A stretch of 64,000 nt of DNA from Clostridiales bacterium (lineage in GTDB: Bacteria > Bacillota > Clostridia > Christensenellales > Aristaeellaceae), in NCBI GenBank assembly GCA_019419995.1, contig JAHZHZ010000001.1, forward strand, positions 164,626 through 228,625, read 5' to 3'. Position numbers and translations under genes: made by a program. The notes under the pieces were generated by a model. The model saw only the letters and a list, made by a program, of their open reading frames with translations, searched no databases and had not been told where the DNA came from. This document shows positions 44,255-53,312 of the stretch, one piece after another. The number at the start of each line of letters is the position of its first letter. Position 1 is the stretch's first letter.

Positions 44255-46306
44255 TTAGATCTCACTGGCGGCCTGAGCAATGCGTTCAGTCAGGCTGGCT
44301 ACATCCGAAATCATCTGATCATCCAACTGGGCTTGATAATCCTGTTGGCGTTTCAGTGCCGTTTCCAATCCATGAATTTCATCATCGTAGTCGGTTTGTC
44401 CGGCTTCAATCTTGTCCTTCAAGCTGTGGATTATATCCCAGAGGTCCTCGCCCGGGCAGCGAATAAGGCCCTCGCCCCAAGTGCCTTCAGCTTTATTGTA
44501 CATTTTATCCAGCAAGTAGGTGTAAGTTTCCTTGCTGAAATCATAGGCATACCAGTTATAGTCTACATTGTAGAGATATTCATCAATGGCCTGAGCAGCA
44601 TTGCCTGTCTTCAATGCTGAGATGGATTGTTCCAGAGCTTCAATATTCCCGTTGTTCACTTCATAGGGGAAAACGGTGTTGTCCTCCCAGTCGAAGGCTA
44701 CAGTGGCGGCTATCACATCCTTGAAGATCAGGTGGGTTGTTTTGTTCAGTGCCATGCCCTGATTTCTCAATTCCGCAGCCTTCTCATAATCTTCAGCCTC
44801 CAGTGCGGCGGCATAATCGGCGTTTAACTGGTCAATTTCAGTTTTTAACTGAATAGAAGCAGCGCATATGCCCTCAAGATCTGCCTGGCCCTTGTAGTTC
44901 TCTGCCATGGCTTCAAATCGGTAGGAGAAGTCTACGGGTCGGCAGGCCAATTTGTCCAGTTCCATGGCAAAGGTGGTAAAGAGTTGGATGTTGCGCTGCC
45001 AGGCTAATTCGTCCACACCCAGAATTACGTTGTCCATGTTGGAATGGTAGGCGCTGCCTCGATAGAGTTCCCGGGGTTCTTCATAGGAAGCTACAATGGA
45101 AGGTACGCCTGCTCGAACATAGCTGAAATCTTCGGTCCAGCAGTTAGTGGGTGCATTTACTCGAAAATCGTATGCTCCGTCCGCGTACAGGGGCAGGGCC
45201 ACCTGGTCGGCAAAGTCTTTTAATTCATAGGTGGCGGCCACGGAATAAGCGGTGTGCCCCTTAACAGGATTCATGCCGTCCAGATTTAAAATGGCAAAGG
45301 CATTCTCTGCCCATTCGGGATGCAATTCGGTAATCTGCTCGTAAGCGCCCTTGGACCAGTCATACTCTGTGTCGGTTTTTCCCCATTCCTCGGCGCCGTG
45401 GGCAATAAAGCGAATGGTCTTGTCGGGTTTCAGACCACTTTTGACCATGTTTCTGGCGATGGACAGCATGGTGCCCACCCCACAGGCATCGTCAAAATAG
45501 GAATGATAGTAGCCATCGTAATGGGCGAAGTAGTAGATCACCTCGTCAGTAGTACCCGGAATCTCGCCCCATACGTTTTGACTGGAACCATCCCTTTCCA
45601 CGATGCTTTCAACATCGAGGATTACCTTTGCTTCGCCGCCGTTATTTTGAATCATCTCTTTTAGGATTTCTGCACTGTTCTGACTCAGGGAAAGGGCAGG
45701 AGCATATTCCGGGCCACAGATATCCTGAGAGCCGATGGTATCCTTGTCGTAGTAGGCATATCCGCCCACATTGCACGCCAAAATACACAGCGCACCTTGA
45801 GTGTAGGCTTCATAGGCCGGAACGCTGATCCACCAGTCCTCTGCCTGATTGATATCGATGAGAACTACTTTGCCCTTCACATCCAGGTTCTCATAATCTT
45901 CCGCAGTGCCCTGTCCTGCGTAGACCAGGGAGACCTCCTGCATGTCAGCGAGCAGCTGGGTGGCGAAGCCGCCCAGCACAAGATACTGCTGTTGGCCCTG
46001 ATCGTCGGTATAGTACAAGCGGCCACGATTAAAGCTCCAATTATCCGCTGTGAAGCTGTCCACCGTCACGTTTTCAAGACCGATCTCGCGCATCGTCTGC
46101 TCAATAAACTCTGCCGCCTGCCGTTCTGCTGCTGAACCGCTGGAGCGGTTGCCAATGTCGGGATTATCGCCCATGTCAGCGATGGTCTGGGTTACCTGCA
46201 TGGCAAAGGCCACATCTTCCGGGACCGGGGATTCTTCCGCCAGAACCATCCATCCGCTGGCGACCAACAGGGCCAGACAAAGCATTCCTACGAGTACTCT
46301 TTTCAT
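44255..46306 (-). CDS. Secreted M28-family zinc aminopeptidase with PA domain
   Basis: A 683-residue exported peptidase. Residues 1-23 are a signal peptide without lipobox. A PA-type inserted domain (about 100-190) precedes the M28 catalytic part: AHYDGYYHSYFDDACGVG supplies His and the bridging Asp, HGAEEWG the catalytic Glu pair, NLDGMNP a metal Asp. The last 200 residues are helical with coiled-coil character (LNADYAAALEAEDYEKAAEL). The ATG at 46306 behind GAAAGGTGAAG begins the signal peptide; the long leader upstream is described separately. Confidence 0.88.
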   Translation of the reverse strand: MKRVLVGMLCLALLVASGWMVLAEESPVPEDVAFAMQVTQTIADMGDNPDIGNRSSGSAAERQAAEFIEQTMREIGLENVTVDSFTADNWSFNRGRLYYTDDQGQQQYLVLGGFATQLLADMQEVSLVYAGQGTAEDYENLDVKGKVVLIDINQAEDWWISVPAYEAYTQGALCILACNVGGYAYYDKDTIGSQDICGPEYAPALSLSQNSAEILKEMIQNNGGEAKVILDVESIVERDGSSQNVWGEIPGTTDEVIYYFAHYDGYYHSYFDDACGVGTMLSIARNMVKSGLKPDKTIRFIAHGAEEWGKTDTEYDWSKGAYEQITELHPEWAENAFAILNLDGMNPVKGHTAYSVAATYELKDFADQVALPLYADGAYDFRVNAPTNCWTEDFSYVRAGVPSIVASYEEPRELYRGSAYHSNMDNVILGVDELAWQRNIQLFTTFAMELDKLACRPVDFSYRFEAMAENYKGQADLEGICAASIQLKTEIDQLNADYAAALEAEDYEKAAELRNQGMALNKTTHLIFKDVIAATVAFDWEDNTVFPYEVNNGNIEALEQSISALKTGNAAQAIDEYLYNVDYNWYAYDFSKETYTYLLDKMYNKAEGTWGEGLIRCPGEDLWDIIHSLKDKIEAGQTDYDDEIHGLETALKRQQDYQAQLDDQMISDVASLTERIAQAASEI

Positions 46307-46376
46307 GATCTTCACCTTTCTCAAGCCGATTTTGCCCTTATGGGTGCAATTTGCCGCTTCTTGGCCTTGGCAAAGG

Positions 46377-46769
46377 AAAAGAAAACGGGCGGCGTACACA
46401 CACCGTCCGTTGAAATGGACAAGACAGATTCTCCGCACTCTCGGGTGCGGTTCCACGCAAAGAACATCCCCCGTAGACCGTTGGAATCAGCTGTCAGAGT
46501 CTATATAGTAAAGAATTACTTTTACTACTCTTATTGACCATTTCACTAGTTGTGTGCCTATGCACATCGGTTATAAAGTAACCAACTGATGAAACTGAGC
46601 TTTTAACTCAATCAATAAGGCAACAAAGTGTTACCTCGCGCCGGTTTATACCCGGCTTCGGCGTCTGACCCGGCTGTCCGTCTGGCCTTGCGCTCCCCAA
46701 AAAGAAAGTGGGAAACGGGTCTGTCCTTTACCAATCCTGACTCTGGCATTTGCTGCCTTTGTCGCGACG
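46377..46769 (-). ncRNA. Putative structured RNA or riboregulatory leader upstream of the M28 peptidase gene
   Basis: The minus strand shows a complete transcription unit of about 390 nt with no open frame. It starts after the promoter at 46776-46804 and ends at a hairpin (46384-46411; AACGGACGGUGU against ACGCCGCCCGUU with one A.C mismatch, 4-base loop) followed by TTCTTTT. Several local hairpins lie between: CCGGGTATAAACCGG, GGTTA/TAACC, GTGC/GCAC, TAGTAAA/TTTACTA, and CCGCAC/GTGCGG (46433-46450). It could be a free ncRNA or an attenuator, since the peptidase ATG lies 70 bases past the terminator. I do not recognise an Rfam family. Confidence 0.5.
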
Positions 46770-46775
46770 GGTAAC

Positions 46776-46804
46776 AGTATACCCTTTCCCATGGGCCCTG
46801 TCAA
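46776..46804 (-). promoter_or_regulatory. Consensus minus-strand promoter of the RNA/peptidase unit
   Basis: TTGACA (46804-46799), 17 bases, TATACT (46781-46776), reading toward the peptidase gene; predicted start near 46769. Confidence 0.75.
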
Positions 46805-47165
46805 ATAAAGTTTTTGTTTGTGGATTGAACTGAACCTCCTATTATAAGATTGAATTTTTGACGATTCTCCCTGAAATCGATGGGGCAAGTAGCCTGAATA
46901 GAGTCCAGTATTTTCAATTTGCCCCGAAGCAATCTTTTCGTTTATTTCAGGAATTGTAACGAGACAGATTTTGGAGACAAGTTTTTTACGCTTCGGGAAG
47001 GTGGGCGAGACAAATTCTCACAAAATGCGCTGTCGCCTGCACTTCTGAAACTCTGTAAGAGCTAAGATATCTCTCAATCCAGAAAGAAACCAGTAAACCA
47101 ATGGCAAAAGCAATCGTCCGTTTACGGAAGTATCCTATTGGATACTTTCATGAAGCTTTATTTCG
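46805..47165. other. Gene-free gap upstream of the RNA promoter
   Basis: No coding frame. An 8-bp inverted repeat AAGTATCC-TATT-GGATACTT (47128-47147) lies 18 bases past the stop of the exported SH3 protein gene and may end that operon. The remainder shows nothing I can name. Confidence 0.5.
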
Positions 47166-48347
47166 TCAATACTCATATGTATCGCACTCATGTAGCTGAA
47201 GAACACAGTCTACAACGTAATTCCCCTCGCTGGTAACCAGGTACCACGACAGATTAAATTCATCGTTATCCGTCAGCCAATTGCTGTATACGGGCGCGGC
47301 GTATAATAATACTGCGTCAGTGGTGCGCGTACGGTTTGCCATCGCAATGGCGTCTTCAAGCGGCATGAGCGTTGTTTCATGTTCCGATGGGATATTAAAA
47401 TTATGCCAATTGATGTCCAGATCAGACAGGCCGTTTACTCCTACAGTGGCCTTGACCTGGTCTTCCAATATGCTAATGCCATCATCGGTATGATGTTCAA
47501 AAATAACTAGATGGGAATCTGCTTCACGAATGTATTTGTCATACTCCGAATCGGTCATCCAACGATCCGCATAGCTCCATCGATCTTGAATGCTTCTCGC
47601 AATGCCCACGTGTTCAAGCCAGCCGGAGGGGAGTACGCCGTTCAAAAGCGCTCTGCAAAAGATCAGACTTTCGTCCAGCGTCATATTGATCGAGGGTGGT
47701 GTATATTCGCCACCCCGTTCTCCAGTTACCATGGAATCGTAATACCACAGCTCTTTTGTATCGTCATACACCGTTAGATATCGGTATGGTTTTTCTTCTG
47801 ACTGGCTCTGATAATCGTCGCTGTTGGAATATTGATCTCGTTCCTTTCGTATATACCCTTCTCCCAGCAGTGTGTTGAGTAAATGGTCAAGGTCATATAG
47901 TTGTTCTCCCCGAACAAGGGTGGCGGGGTATGTGCGCTCTGTAGCGGAGGGTTCGGGAAGTACGGCCTGTGGGTCTACCGTAAGGAACTCAGGAACGGTG
48001 GTATTGCACTGAGCAATTTTCTCATCGGTAATTTTAAAATTGACTTCATATTTTTTATCTGTGGCCTGTAAGCACTCTCGGGGCATGTAACCGAACAGCT
48101 CATCCTGCGTATACACAAGATACCAACCATCTGTTTCTTCCGCCACCAAGACGGCAGATTCGTAGGGCACGGTATAGATTACATTGTTGGATAAGTCGGA
48201 ATTTTCATGCTGAGGCGTTTTATATAAGTGTGCGAACATTGCATTTACCTGATAAATTGGATAACTTTCTGCGAGTGTAGATGAAATACACAGACATGAC
48301 AGCACGGCAATCAGCAGGATACTGCTGAGAATTTCTTTGACACGCAT
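47166..48347 (-). CDS. Exported protein with N-terminal SH3-like domain, accessory to two-component system 2
   Basis: A 393-residue protein of no recognised family. Residues 1-26 are a signal peptide. Residues about 30-95 resemble a bacterial SH3 domain (NAMFAHLYKTPQ, ESAVLVAEETDGWYLVYTQDELFGYMP). The remaining 290 residues are acidic and tyrosine-rich, without a known motif. It lies downstream of the regulator, kinase and 239-residue gene on the same strand, so it is likely exported and linked to envelope sensing; this is inferred. Confidence 0.7.
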   Translation of the reverse strand: MRVKEILSSILLIAVLSCLCISSTLAESYPIYQVNAMFAHLYKTPQHENSDLSNNVIYTVPYESAVLVAEETDGWYLVYTQDELFGYMPRECLQATDKKYEVNFKITDEKIAQCNTTVPEFLTVDPQAVLPEPSATERTYPATLVRGEQLYDLDHLLNTLLGEGYIRKERDQYSNSDDYQSQSEEKPYRYLTVYDDTKELWYYDSMVTGERGGEYTPPSINMTLDESLIFCRALLNGVLPSGWLEHVGIARSIQDRWSYADRWMTDSEYDKYIREADSHLVIFEHHTDDGISILEDQVKATVGVNGLSDLDINWHNFNIPSEHETTLMPLEDAIAMANRTRTTDAVLLYAAPVYSNWLTDNDEFNLSWYLVTSEGNYVVDCVLQLHECDTYEY

Positions 48348-48407
48348 GAGAACACCCCCATATTTTTATAATACTATTTTATCGGTGGATTGTATCCAAG
48401 TTGTTTC

Positions 48408-49127
48408 CTACAAGAGTGGACGTGCAAACAATTTATACGAAAGTAAACCCACCGATGGAGCGCATTTAAATGATATCGCAAATGGCGTTCCTTGAATATC
48501 AGATTCAAATCCTTGAATGACGTCGCCATCTGTATGGATACCACCCAGATCTTGCAAATCTCCAAGATTAAGCAAAGCGGCATATCCGTCCATGAGTGTA
48601 TTCGATTTATACTCGGTAGCAAATCCATAGCCTGAGTTGCGCATCCAGTTTGTGAGTATCAGAGCATCACCGCTGAAATCAATTCTCAAATATACTCCTG
48701 TTTCAACGTCTATGATCACATGCAAACAGCCGGATGTATTTTCATAGACAATATCCATGTATTTGTATTCACTGGAATATCCATGGGGAAGCAGTGAAAA
48801 TGATTTTACAATGCAGGTGGCATTGTCGCCGCTTGCCGGCAACAGCCCTGCTGTATACAAAATAGTCCAAGCATCTGGTGGTATGCTGGTGTCGTGGTTA
48901 GCAACATATCGAACGCTTGTGGAATTGTTCTGCCATGCATCTAATGCGCGTACTCTGTTTTCAAGCGTACTCTCATATTGATAATCGCTTCCTGTATATT
49001 CAATTGCCCATTGTTTTCCTGCAATGGTTTGATCCAACTTCATCAACACGCCGTTTGGAAGAAACAATCCTACAAGAACTACCAACGGCGTTAAGATAAA
49101 CAACCCGATTTTTTTATATATCCTCAT
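48408..49127 (-). CDS. Membrane-anchored exported protein of unknown function
   Basis: A 239-residue protein with one N-terminal hydrophobic helix (about 8-28, signal anchor or signal peptide) and an extracytoplasmic remainder rich in beta-type sequence (YMDIVYENTSGCLHVIIDVETGVYLRIDFSG). Family not recognised. Its start overlaps the histidine kinase stop by 14 bases, so it is translationally coupled to the kinase. Such kinase-coupled exported proteins (compare YycH/YycI by position only) often modulate the kinase. Confidence 0.7.
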   Translation of the reverse strand: MRIYKKIGLFILTPLVVLVGLFLPNGVLMKLDQTIAGKQWAIEYTGSDYQYESTLENRVRALDAWQNNSTSVRYVANHDTSIPPDAWTILYTAGLLPASGDNATCIVKSFSLLPHGYSSEYKYMDIVYENTSGCLHVIIDVETGVYLRIDFSGDALILTNWMRNSGYGFATEYKSNTLMDGYAALLNLGDLQDLGGIHTDGDVIQGFESDIQGTPFAISFKCAPSVGLLSYKLFARPLL

Positions 49128-50415
49128 TTGCTGCCTTTCCAGGTATCTCTACATATACCGTTGTACCCTGTCCTACAGTGCTTTCAAAGTGCAAGGATCC
49201 ACAATGTAGATGTATGATTTCCTTACATAACGATAATCCCAAGCCCAAACCGCCGTTTGCCCGTGAACGCGCCTTGTCCACTCGATAAAATGGTTCTGTT
49301 ATAAATGCGAGGGTTTCCTGTTCCATTCCGCACCCGTTGTCGGCGACGCAGATCCGCACAATAGAGGAGGTGAAAACCTCCGACTTTAAGACAACGTTTG
49401 AAGCCCCTGCGTTTTGCGCATTGCGAATCAGGTTTATGAGCAAAGAGATCAATAGAGTCTTATCCCCATGCAACAATACGTGCTGCGAGTCCGAAGCAAC
49501 TGTAATTCTGCCTGTAAATACCTGAAATGTGTGGATAACTTCCTCAAAGAGCATATCGACAGATAGATCATGAAAAACGGGCATCTCCTGCTTCAGCAGT
49601 ATCCAGTTCGATAAAGTGGTAGACAATGTACTTAAACGCTTGCCTTCGTGTAAAATTGTCTGAGCTGCGATGAGTACTTCTGATTCAGTGAGCATTCCAG
49701 AGCGTATGGTATCTGCGTGCCCCACAATGGAGGCGAGGGGTGTCTTTATTTCATGCGTCAGATTTTCAATGAACCGTGTCCGGCGTGAGATTTGATCTGT
49801 GATTTCATCAGCCATATGATTGAGCGTGTTTGACAGCAGTCCAATTTCGCCCTGCTCGCTGACTTGGACGCGGCACGATAGATTTTGTCTAGACAATTCC
49901 ACACAAACGTGCGTCAGCTCAGCCAGGGACTTTGTTACGTGGCCGGCTATGAGAAATAAAATTCCAGCAATCAATAGCATTGTACCCAGGTATATCCCAT
50001 GATACTGAGAAAGTTCGCGTGTGCGTTGTAGATACAAATCCGATACGTCCGCATTGAGTGTAAAGCTATACCATTTATCTGATATTTGAAGTGGCATTTC
50101 ACCGCGCAATGTTCCCTGATCCAGCTGAATAAATCCAGTAAATCTATTTTCCACAGGCGCAATGACAATCTTATCATTTTGTTGCTTGGCGATTTTAATT
50201 ATGTCATCTGCATTTATTTCGATTCCCTGAAGCGCGTAATTGGTACATGCGGCTTGAGTGGCGTATGCATATAGTTGCATTTGTTCGATGAGTTTTTCCC
50301 TCTGATCAGCAAGCCGGGTATAGAATGAGGTGCGGATCGAAAGCGCGTTGGCAAATGCCATGGCGAGCGCCATGACAATCAAGGTGGGAATTAAAAAACG
50401 ATACTTAAGTTTCAT
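49114..50415 (-). CDS. Sensor histidine kinase with HAMP domain (two-component system 2)
   Basis: A 433-residue membrane kinase: helices at about 8-28 and 141-160 around an extracellular sensor of 110 residues, HAMP (about 160-212), HisKA with LTHEIKTPL and His221, then an ATPase domain with NLIRNAQNAG (N box), DNGCGM (G1) and NGGLGLGL (G2). Its start overlaps the regulator stop (ATGA). Orthodox class resembling VanS-like kinases; signal unknown. Confidence 0.93.
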   Translation of the reverse strand: MKLKYRFLIPTLIVMALAMAFANALSIRTSFYTRLADQREKLIEQMQLYAYATQAACTNYALQGIEINADDIIKIAKQQNDKIVIAPVENRFTGFIQLDQGTLRGEMPLQISDKWYSFTLNADVSDLYLQRTRELSQYHGIYLGTMLLIAGILFLIAGHVTKSLAELTHVCVELSRQNLSCRVQVSEQGEIGLLSNTLNHMADEITDQISRRTRFIENLTHEIKTPLASIVGHADTIRSGMLTESEVLIAAQTILHEGKRLSTLSTTLSNWILLKQEMPVFHDLSVDMLFEEVIHTFQVFTGRITVASDSQHVLLHGDKTLLISLLINLIRNAQNAGASNVVLKSEVFTSSIVRICVADNGCGMEQETLAFITEPFYRVDKARSRANGGLGLGLSLCKEIIHLHCGSLHFESTVGQGTTVYVEIPGKAANEDI

Positions 50416-51071
50416 ACTTTTGAATTCAACCGATAGCCGATTCGCGGCAGCGTTACCAGTTGTTTCTCCCAGTGCAGTTTTTGCCGAAGCCGATGTATAT
50501 GCAAATCAACTGTGCGCGTATCGCCGGTGTATTCACTCTGCCAAACATGCTCGTAGATTGTTTCCCGAAACAACGCTATATCCCGGTTGCGCATGAGGAA
50601 CACCAGCAAATCAAATTCCCGGGCCTTTAGCTGTACGGGATTCCCTGCTTTTATTACCGTGTGCATCTGCGTATTCACAGTTACATCATCCAATGTAATC
50701 TCTATGGAGCTCTTCCCGTAGCGCTTCATTACGGCGTCTATGCGCGCCGTTAGCTCAATAAGTTCAAATGGCTTTGCAATATAATCGTCTGCCCCCAACT
50801 TAAGACCGGTTACTTTATCGACGACAGATGCCTTTGCGGTGAGGAATATGACCGGAATCCCCATCGGAGATATATAGCGCATAAGTTCAAAACCATCAAT
50901 GCCAGGCAGCATTACATCCAACAAAATCAGATCATATTGATGTTTATCAATTTTATCAATCGCCGATAGGCCATCATAAGCGCAGTCTGAACAATAGCCT
51001 GCTTTAGAAAGTCCCTTACAGATAAAGTTGGAAATTGCACGTTCATCTTCTATGACCAATATTCTCATCAT
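50412..51071 (-). CDS. OmpR/PhoB-family response regulator (system 2)
   Basis: A 219-residue regulator: acidic pair Glu8/Asp9, phospho-acceptor Asp52, a KPF lysine near 102; a C-terminal winged helix from about 125 (LKAREFDLLVFLMRNRD, TVDLHIHRLRQKL). Start ATG 51071 behind GGGTGAGAAAT. First gene of a four-gene operon with the kinase and two exported proteins. Confidence 0.93.
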   Translation of the reverse strand: MMRILVIEDERAISNFICKGLSKAGYCSDCAYDGLSAIDKIDKHQYDLILLDVMLPGIDGFELMRYISPMGIPVIFLTAKASVVDKVTGLKLGADDYIAKPFELIELTARIDAVMKRYGKSSIEITLDDVTVNTQMHTVIKAGNPVQLKAREFDLLVFLMRNRDIALFRETIYEHVWQSEYTGDTRTVDLHIHRLRQKLHWEKQLVTLPRIGYRLNSKV

Positions 51072-51511
51072 ATTTCTCACCCTCAACCATTGTAGACGAT
51101 ATTTGTTTCCAATTTGTTTCTAAATTGATCGTAGCTTATGTATTCTGCCAGCGTCATTCATATTGGGGATGAAAAGACCGGTATTAATACTGGTAGAGGC
51201 ATTGTGCACAGCGTGCCCGACGGGGCACGGTGGATCGGCCATCGTATTTGGGAAAACCCATTGCAAACTCAGAAGCTAAAACGCATTTTGCATAGTGGGC
51301 TCTTCAGCTAATTAATAAAGCAAAGCTTTTGCAGGTTTTTAAGCCATGCAAAAATGGTTTCCCATCTCTCAAATTCTTACCATGAAGAAAAGGCAGGATG
51401 GCATGACCTTTCGGCCATGTCATCCTGCAACAATCAAATTATTTCCTTATAGGTGTACCAACCTTGGCGGCAGCTCTTTATGAATGCACCGGTGTGGACG
51501 CGCCCCGTCTG
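51072..51511. other. Gap with the terminator of the broken amidohydrolase gene
   Basis: A G.U-tolerant 16-bp stem (51393-51408 with 51413-51428, loop TTTC) is followed on the minus strand by CCTTTTCTTC and fits a terminator for the minus-strand pseudogene. A 57-codon plus-strand frame from ATG 51138 has no ribosome site and no recognisable family. Confidence 0.55.
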
Positions 51512-52097
51512 TCATTTGGATTTGATGGACAGATCGCCCATCTTGGTCTTGGCCACGGCGTCTATCTGGCCGCTTACGAACGTGCCGATGATGGTATACG
51601 CCATCTTTCCGATGGGTGTCTTTTAATCACCCTTGAAAGCGACGTTTCCGTCCGCATCGATGCTTCCACCGGTAAAGGCATTTTCGTTCTTCATGAAGTA
51701 TATCGTTCCAGACAGCTTGTCGCCGTCCACGTTCAGCGTAACTTTGCCGTCCATGTCGCCCATGGGCGTAGAGATAACCACATCGTATTGATTATCAGCC
51801 ACTTGACTGGCCTCCTTAGATTCAGTCTTGGGGGTGTTAACGACGATGCGCTGCGCGTGAACGTTCAGCGAATCGGTTGTCACGTTCGTGCCGCCGCGGC
51901 GGCGGGTAGTGTCGATGCCCAGCAGCTTGCCCAAGTTGCCGCCGAAGATCTTGCGCTTGTCTTCGTCGGACAACGGCTGATAGCCATACTGCCACTGTAA
52001 TTCTTCAGGCATTTTAAAATCGGTCAGTCCCACTGCAGCCGCACCGATCTGTGCGCCGTAACCCGCGCTGTCCGTACCCCAGACGATGCGGTCGGGG
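51512..52097 (-). pseudogene. C-terminal remnant of an amidohydrolase with added beta domain, interrupted by a stop
   Basis: The minus strand encodes the end of a TIM-barrel metal-dependent hydrolase: FVGPDRIVWGTDSAGYG and LSDEDKRKIFGGNLGKLLGID. A C-terminal add-on of repeated beta type follows (TPMGDMDGKVTLNVDGDKLSG, then KTKMGDLSIKSK). An in-frame TAA at 51623-51625 cuts this add-on; the frame runs on to a TGA at 51512. The first three quarters of the barrel are missing: homology ends at about 52097, at the start of the TetR fragment on the other strand. Confidence 0.8.
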
Positions 52098-52677
52098 CCA
52101 ACGAAGAGGATACAAAAAACTTACATCGCGCTGACACGGACGTTCTTTGAGATGCTTAAGGAGATGCGGTTTGAGGATATTAAGGTGAGCGACCTGTGCG
52201 AGCGAGCGATGATCCGCAAGTCGACTTTTTACAAGCACTTTGGAGACAAATATGAACTGCTTGCATTTGCCGTACGGCGAGAACAGGAAAAGTTTAATGC
52301 CCAGTTATCCCAGGAACGAAAAAAACGCAGAGAAAATTGATTATTATATACAGTTAATTGAAGTGGTGTTGGATTCACTGGGCGCGAACGATGCGTTGGC
52401 TCAATCCGCCATACCGAGCAATTCGTTTCCGTTGGTGTTAAGCATCCTGTCGGATCAGATCATGCTGGATATTCGAGAACGGATCCGGGAGGACGAGCAG
52501 AGTGGAGAGGAGCTGCCCGCAAGCCCGGACATTATGACTGCCTTTTTCGTGGGTGGGGTGATGGAAGCGGTGCGAAGCTGGCTCAAAAAGGGAAAGTCCA
52601 TCGATGTCCCAGAGCTGAAAATACAATTGAGCGAGATTCTGAAACAATTTTATAGTGCGGTTCGAATCAAAACATGA
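52086..52677 (+). pseudogene. TetR-family regulator gene, frameshifted and lacking its natural 5' end
   Basis: Frame 1 (52086-52340) gives the HTH: TKRIQKTYIALTRTFFEMLKE...KVSDLCERAMIRKSTFYKHFGDKYELL. The ligand domain continues in another frame from about 52326 (KIDYYIQLIEVVLDSLGAND ...) to the stop at 52677. The switch lies at a run of seven A (52319-52325); one A less would restore a single protein of about 196 residues. There is no ribosome site at ATG 52086, and the expected sequence before TKRIQ is replaced by the amidohydrolase fragment. Sequencing error at the A run cannot be excluded, but the lost 5' end points to real decay. Confidence 0.75.
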
Positions 52678-52885
52678 GACAGATTGGTGGTGGTTGCTTT
52701 TTTCGTCATAAATGAATATCCCAATGACGCCCATGCGGGGCATTACTCAGGCAAAATAAACCTGTACAGACGACTCAGGCATATGCAGCAAATTTTGATG
52801 CCGAGAAAGGCCGACAAAACGATATGATTTCGCAAATAAGCCAAAAATTTTCTACTACGGGATTCTTCTGATTTTAAAGGGGCAA

Positions 52886-52915
52886 CAAAAAAACCGAACC
52901 ATTATGGTTCGGTTT
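52886..52915 (-). terminator. Terminator of the tRNA-Ala gene
   Basis: AAACCGAACC / GGTTCGGTTT stem with a 5-base loop; on the minus strand it ends in a run of about eight T, directly after the tRNA 3' end. Confidence 0.85.
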
Positions 52916-52917
52916 CC

Positions 52918-52993
52918 TGGTGGAGCATAGGGGATTCGAACCCCTGACCTCAACGATGCGAACGTTGCGCGCTACCAACTGTGCTAATGCCCC
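52918..52993 (-). tRNA. tRNA-Ala, anticodon CGC
   Basis: A 76-nt cloverleaf with encoded CCA. Acceptor GGGGCAT pairs with ATGCTCC and contains the G3.U70 wobble pair that identifies alanine tRNA; the anticodon stem CAACG/CGTTG encloses TTCGCAT (anticodon CGC, reading GCG); the T arm is AGGGG-TTCGAAT-CCCCT. One A.C mismatch in the D stem (positions 12 and 23) is unusual but the rest is normal. Confidence 0.93.
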
Positions 52994-53246
52994 ATGCTAT
53001 GATCGGTGGTTTTTAGCAGACCGCCGTTTAAACTGCATTGCGGAACCGTTGTACACCCAATACAGACTATTATGATTATATACATAATCTGTATGCCTCA
53101 ATGAGGAGTTCCTTCAAGTCTAATCAGAGACAAAATGGCCTCAAATCAAACCTGCGGAATATATTATACCATTGGAAGACTTATATTGCAAGAGCAAATT
53201 TTGTAAATTTCTTGATTCTTTTCACATTGACCTGCTTGCTCCTCCC

Positions 53247-53275
53247 TTGACACGTTCCCTCGCTTCGCATAAAAT
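53247..53275 (+). promoter_or_regulatory. Promoter of the exported-repeat-protein operon
   Basis: TTGACA (53247-53252), 17 bases, TAAAAT (53270-53275), about 38 bases before the ATG at 53313; it excludes longer upstream starts. Confidence 0.75.
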
Positions 53276-53312
53276 AGAATCGTATAATGGAGATTATGAG
53301 GTTCTCTGGAGA

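Noticed and set aside
46420..46460. GUGGAACCGC element read as a T-box antiterminator
   Set aside because: The flanking sequences do not form the conserved A1/A2 helices, and the downstream gene is a peptidase, not an aminoacyl-tRNA or amino-acid gene.
51138..51311. 57-codon plus-strand frame between the response regulator and the amidohydrolase remnant
   Set aside because: No ribosome site, no family resemblance; chance frame is as likely.
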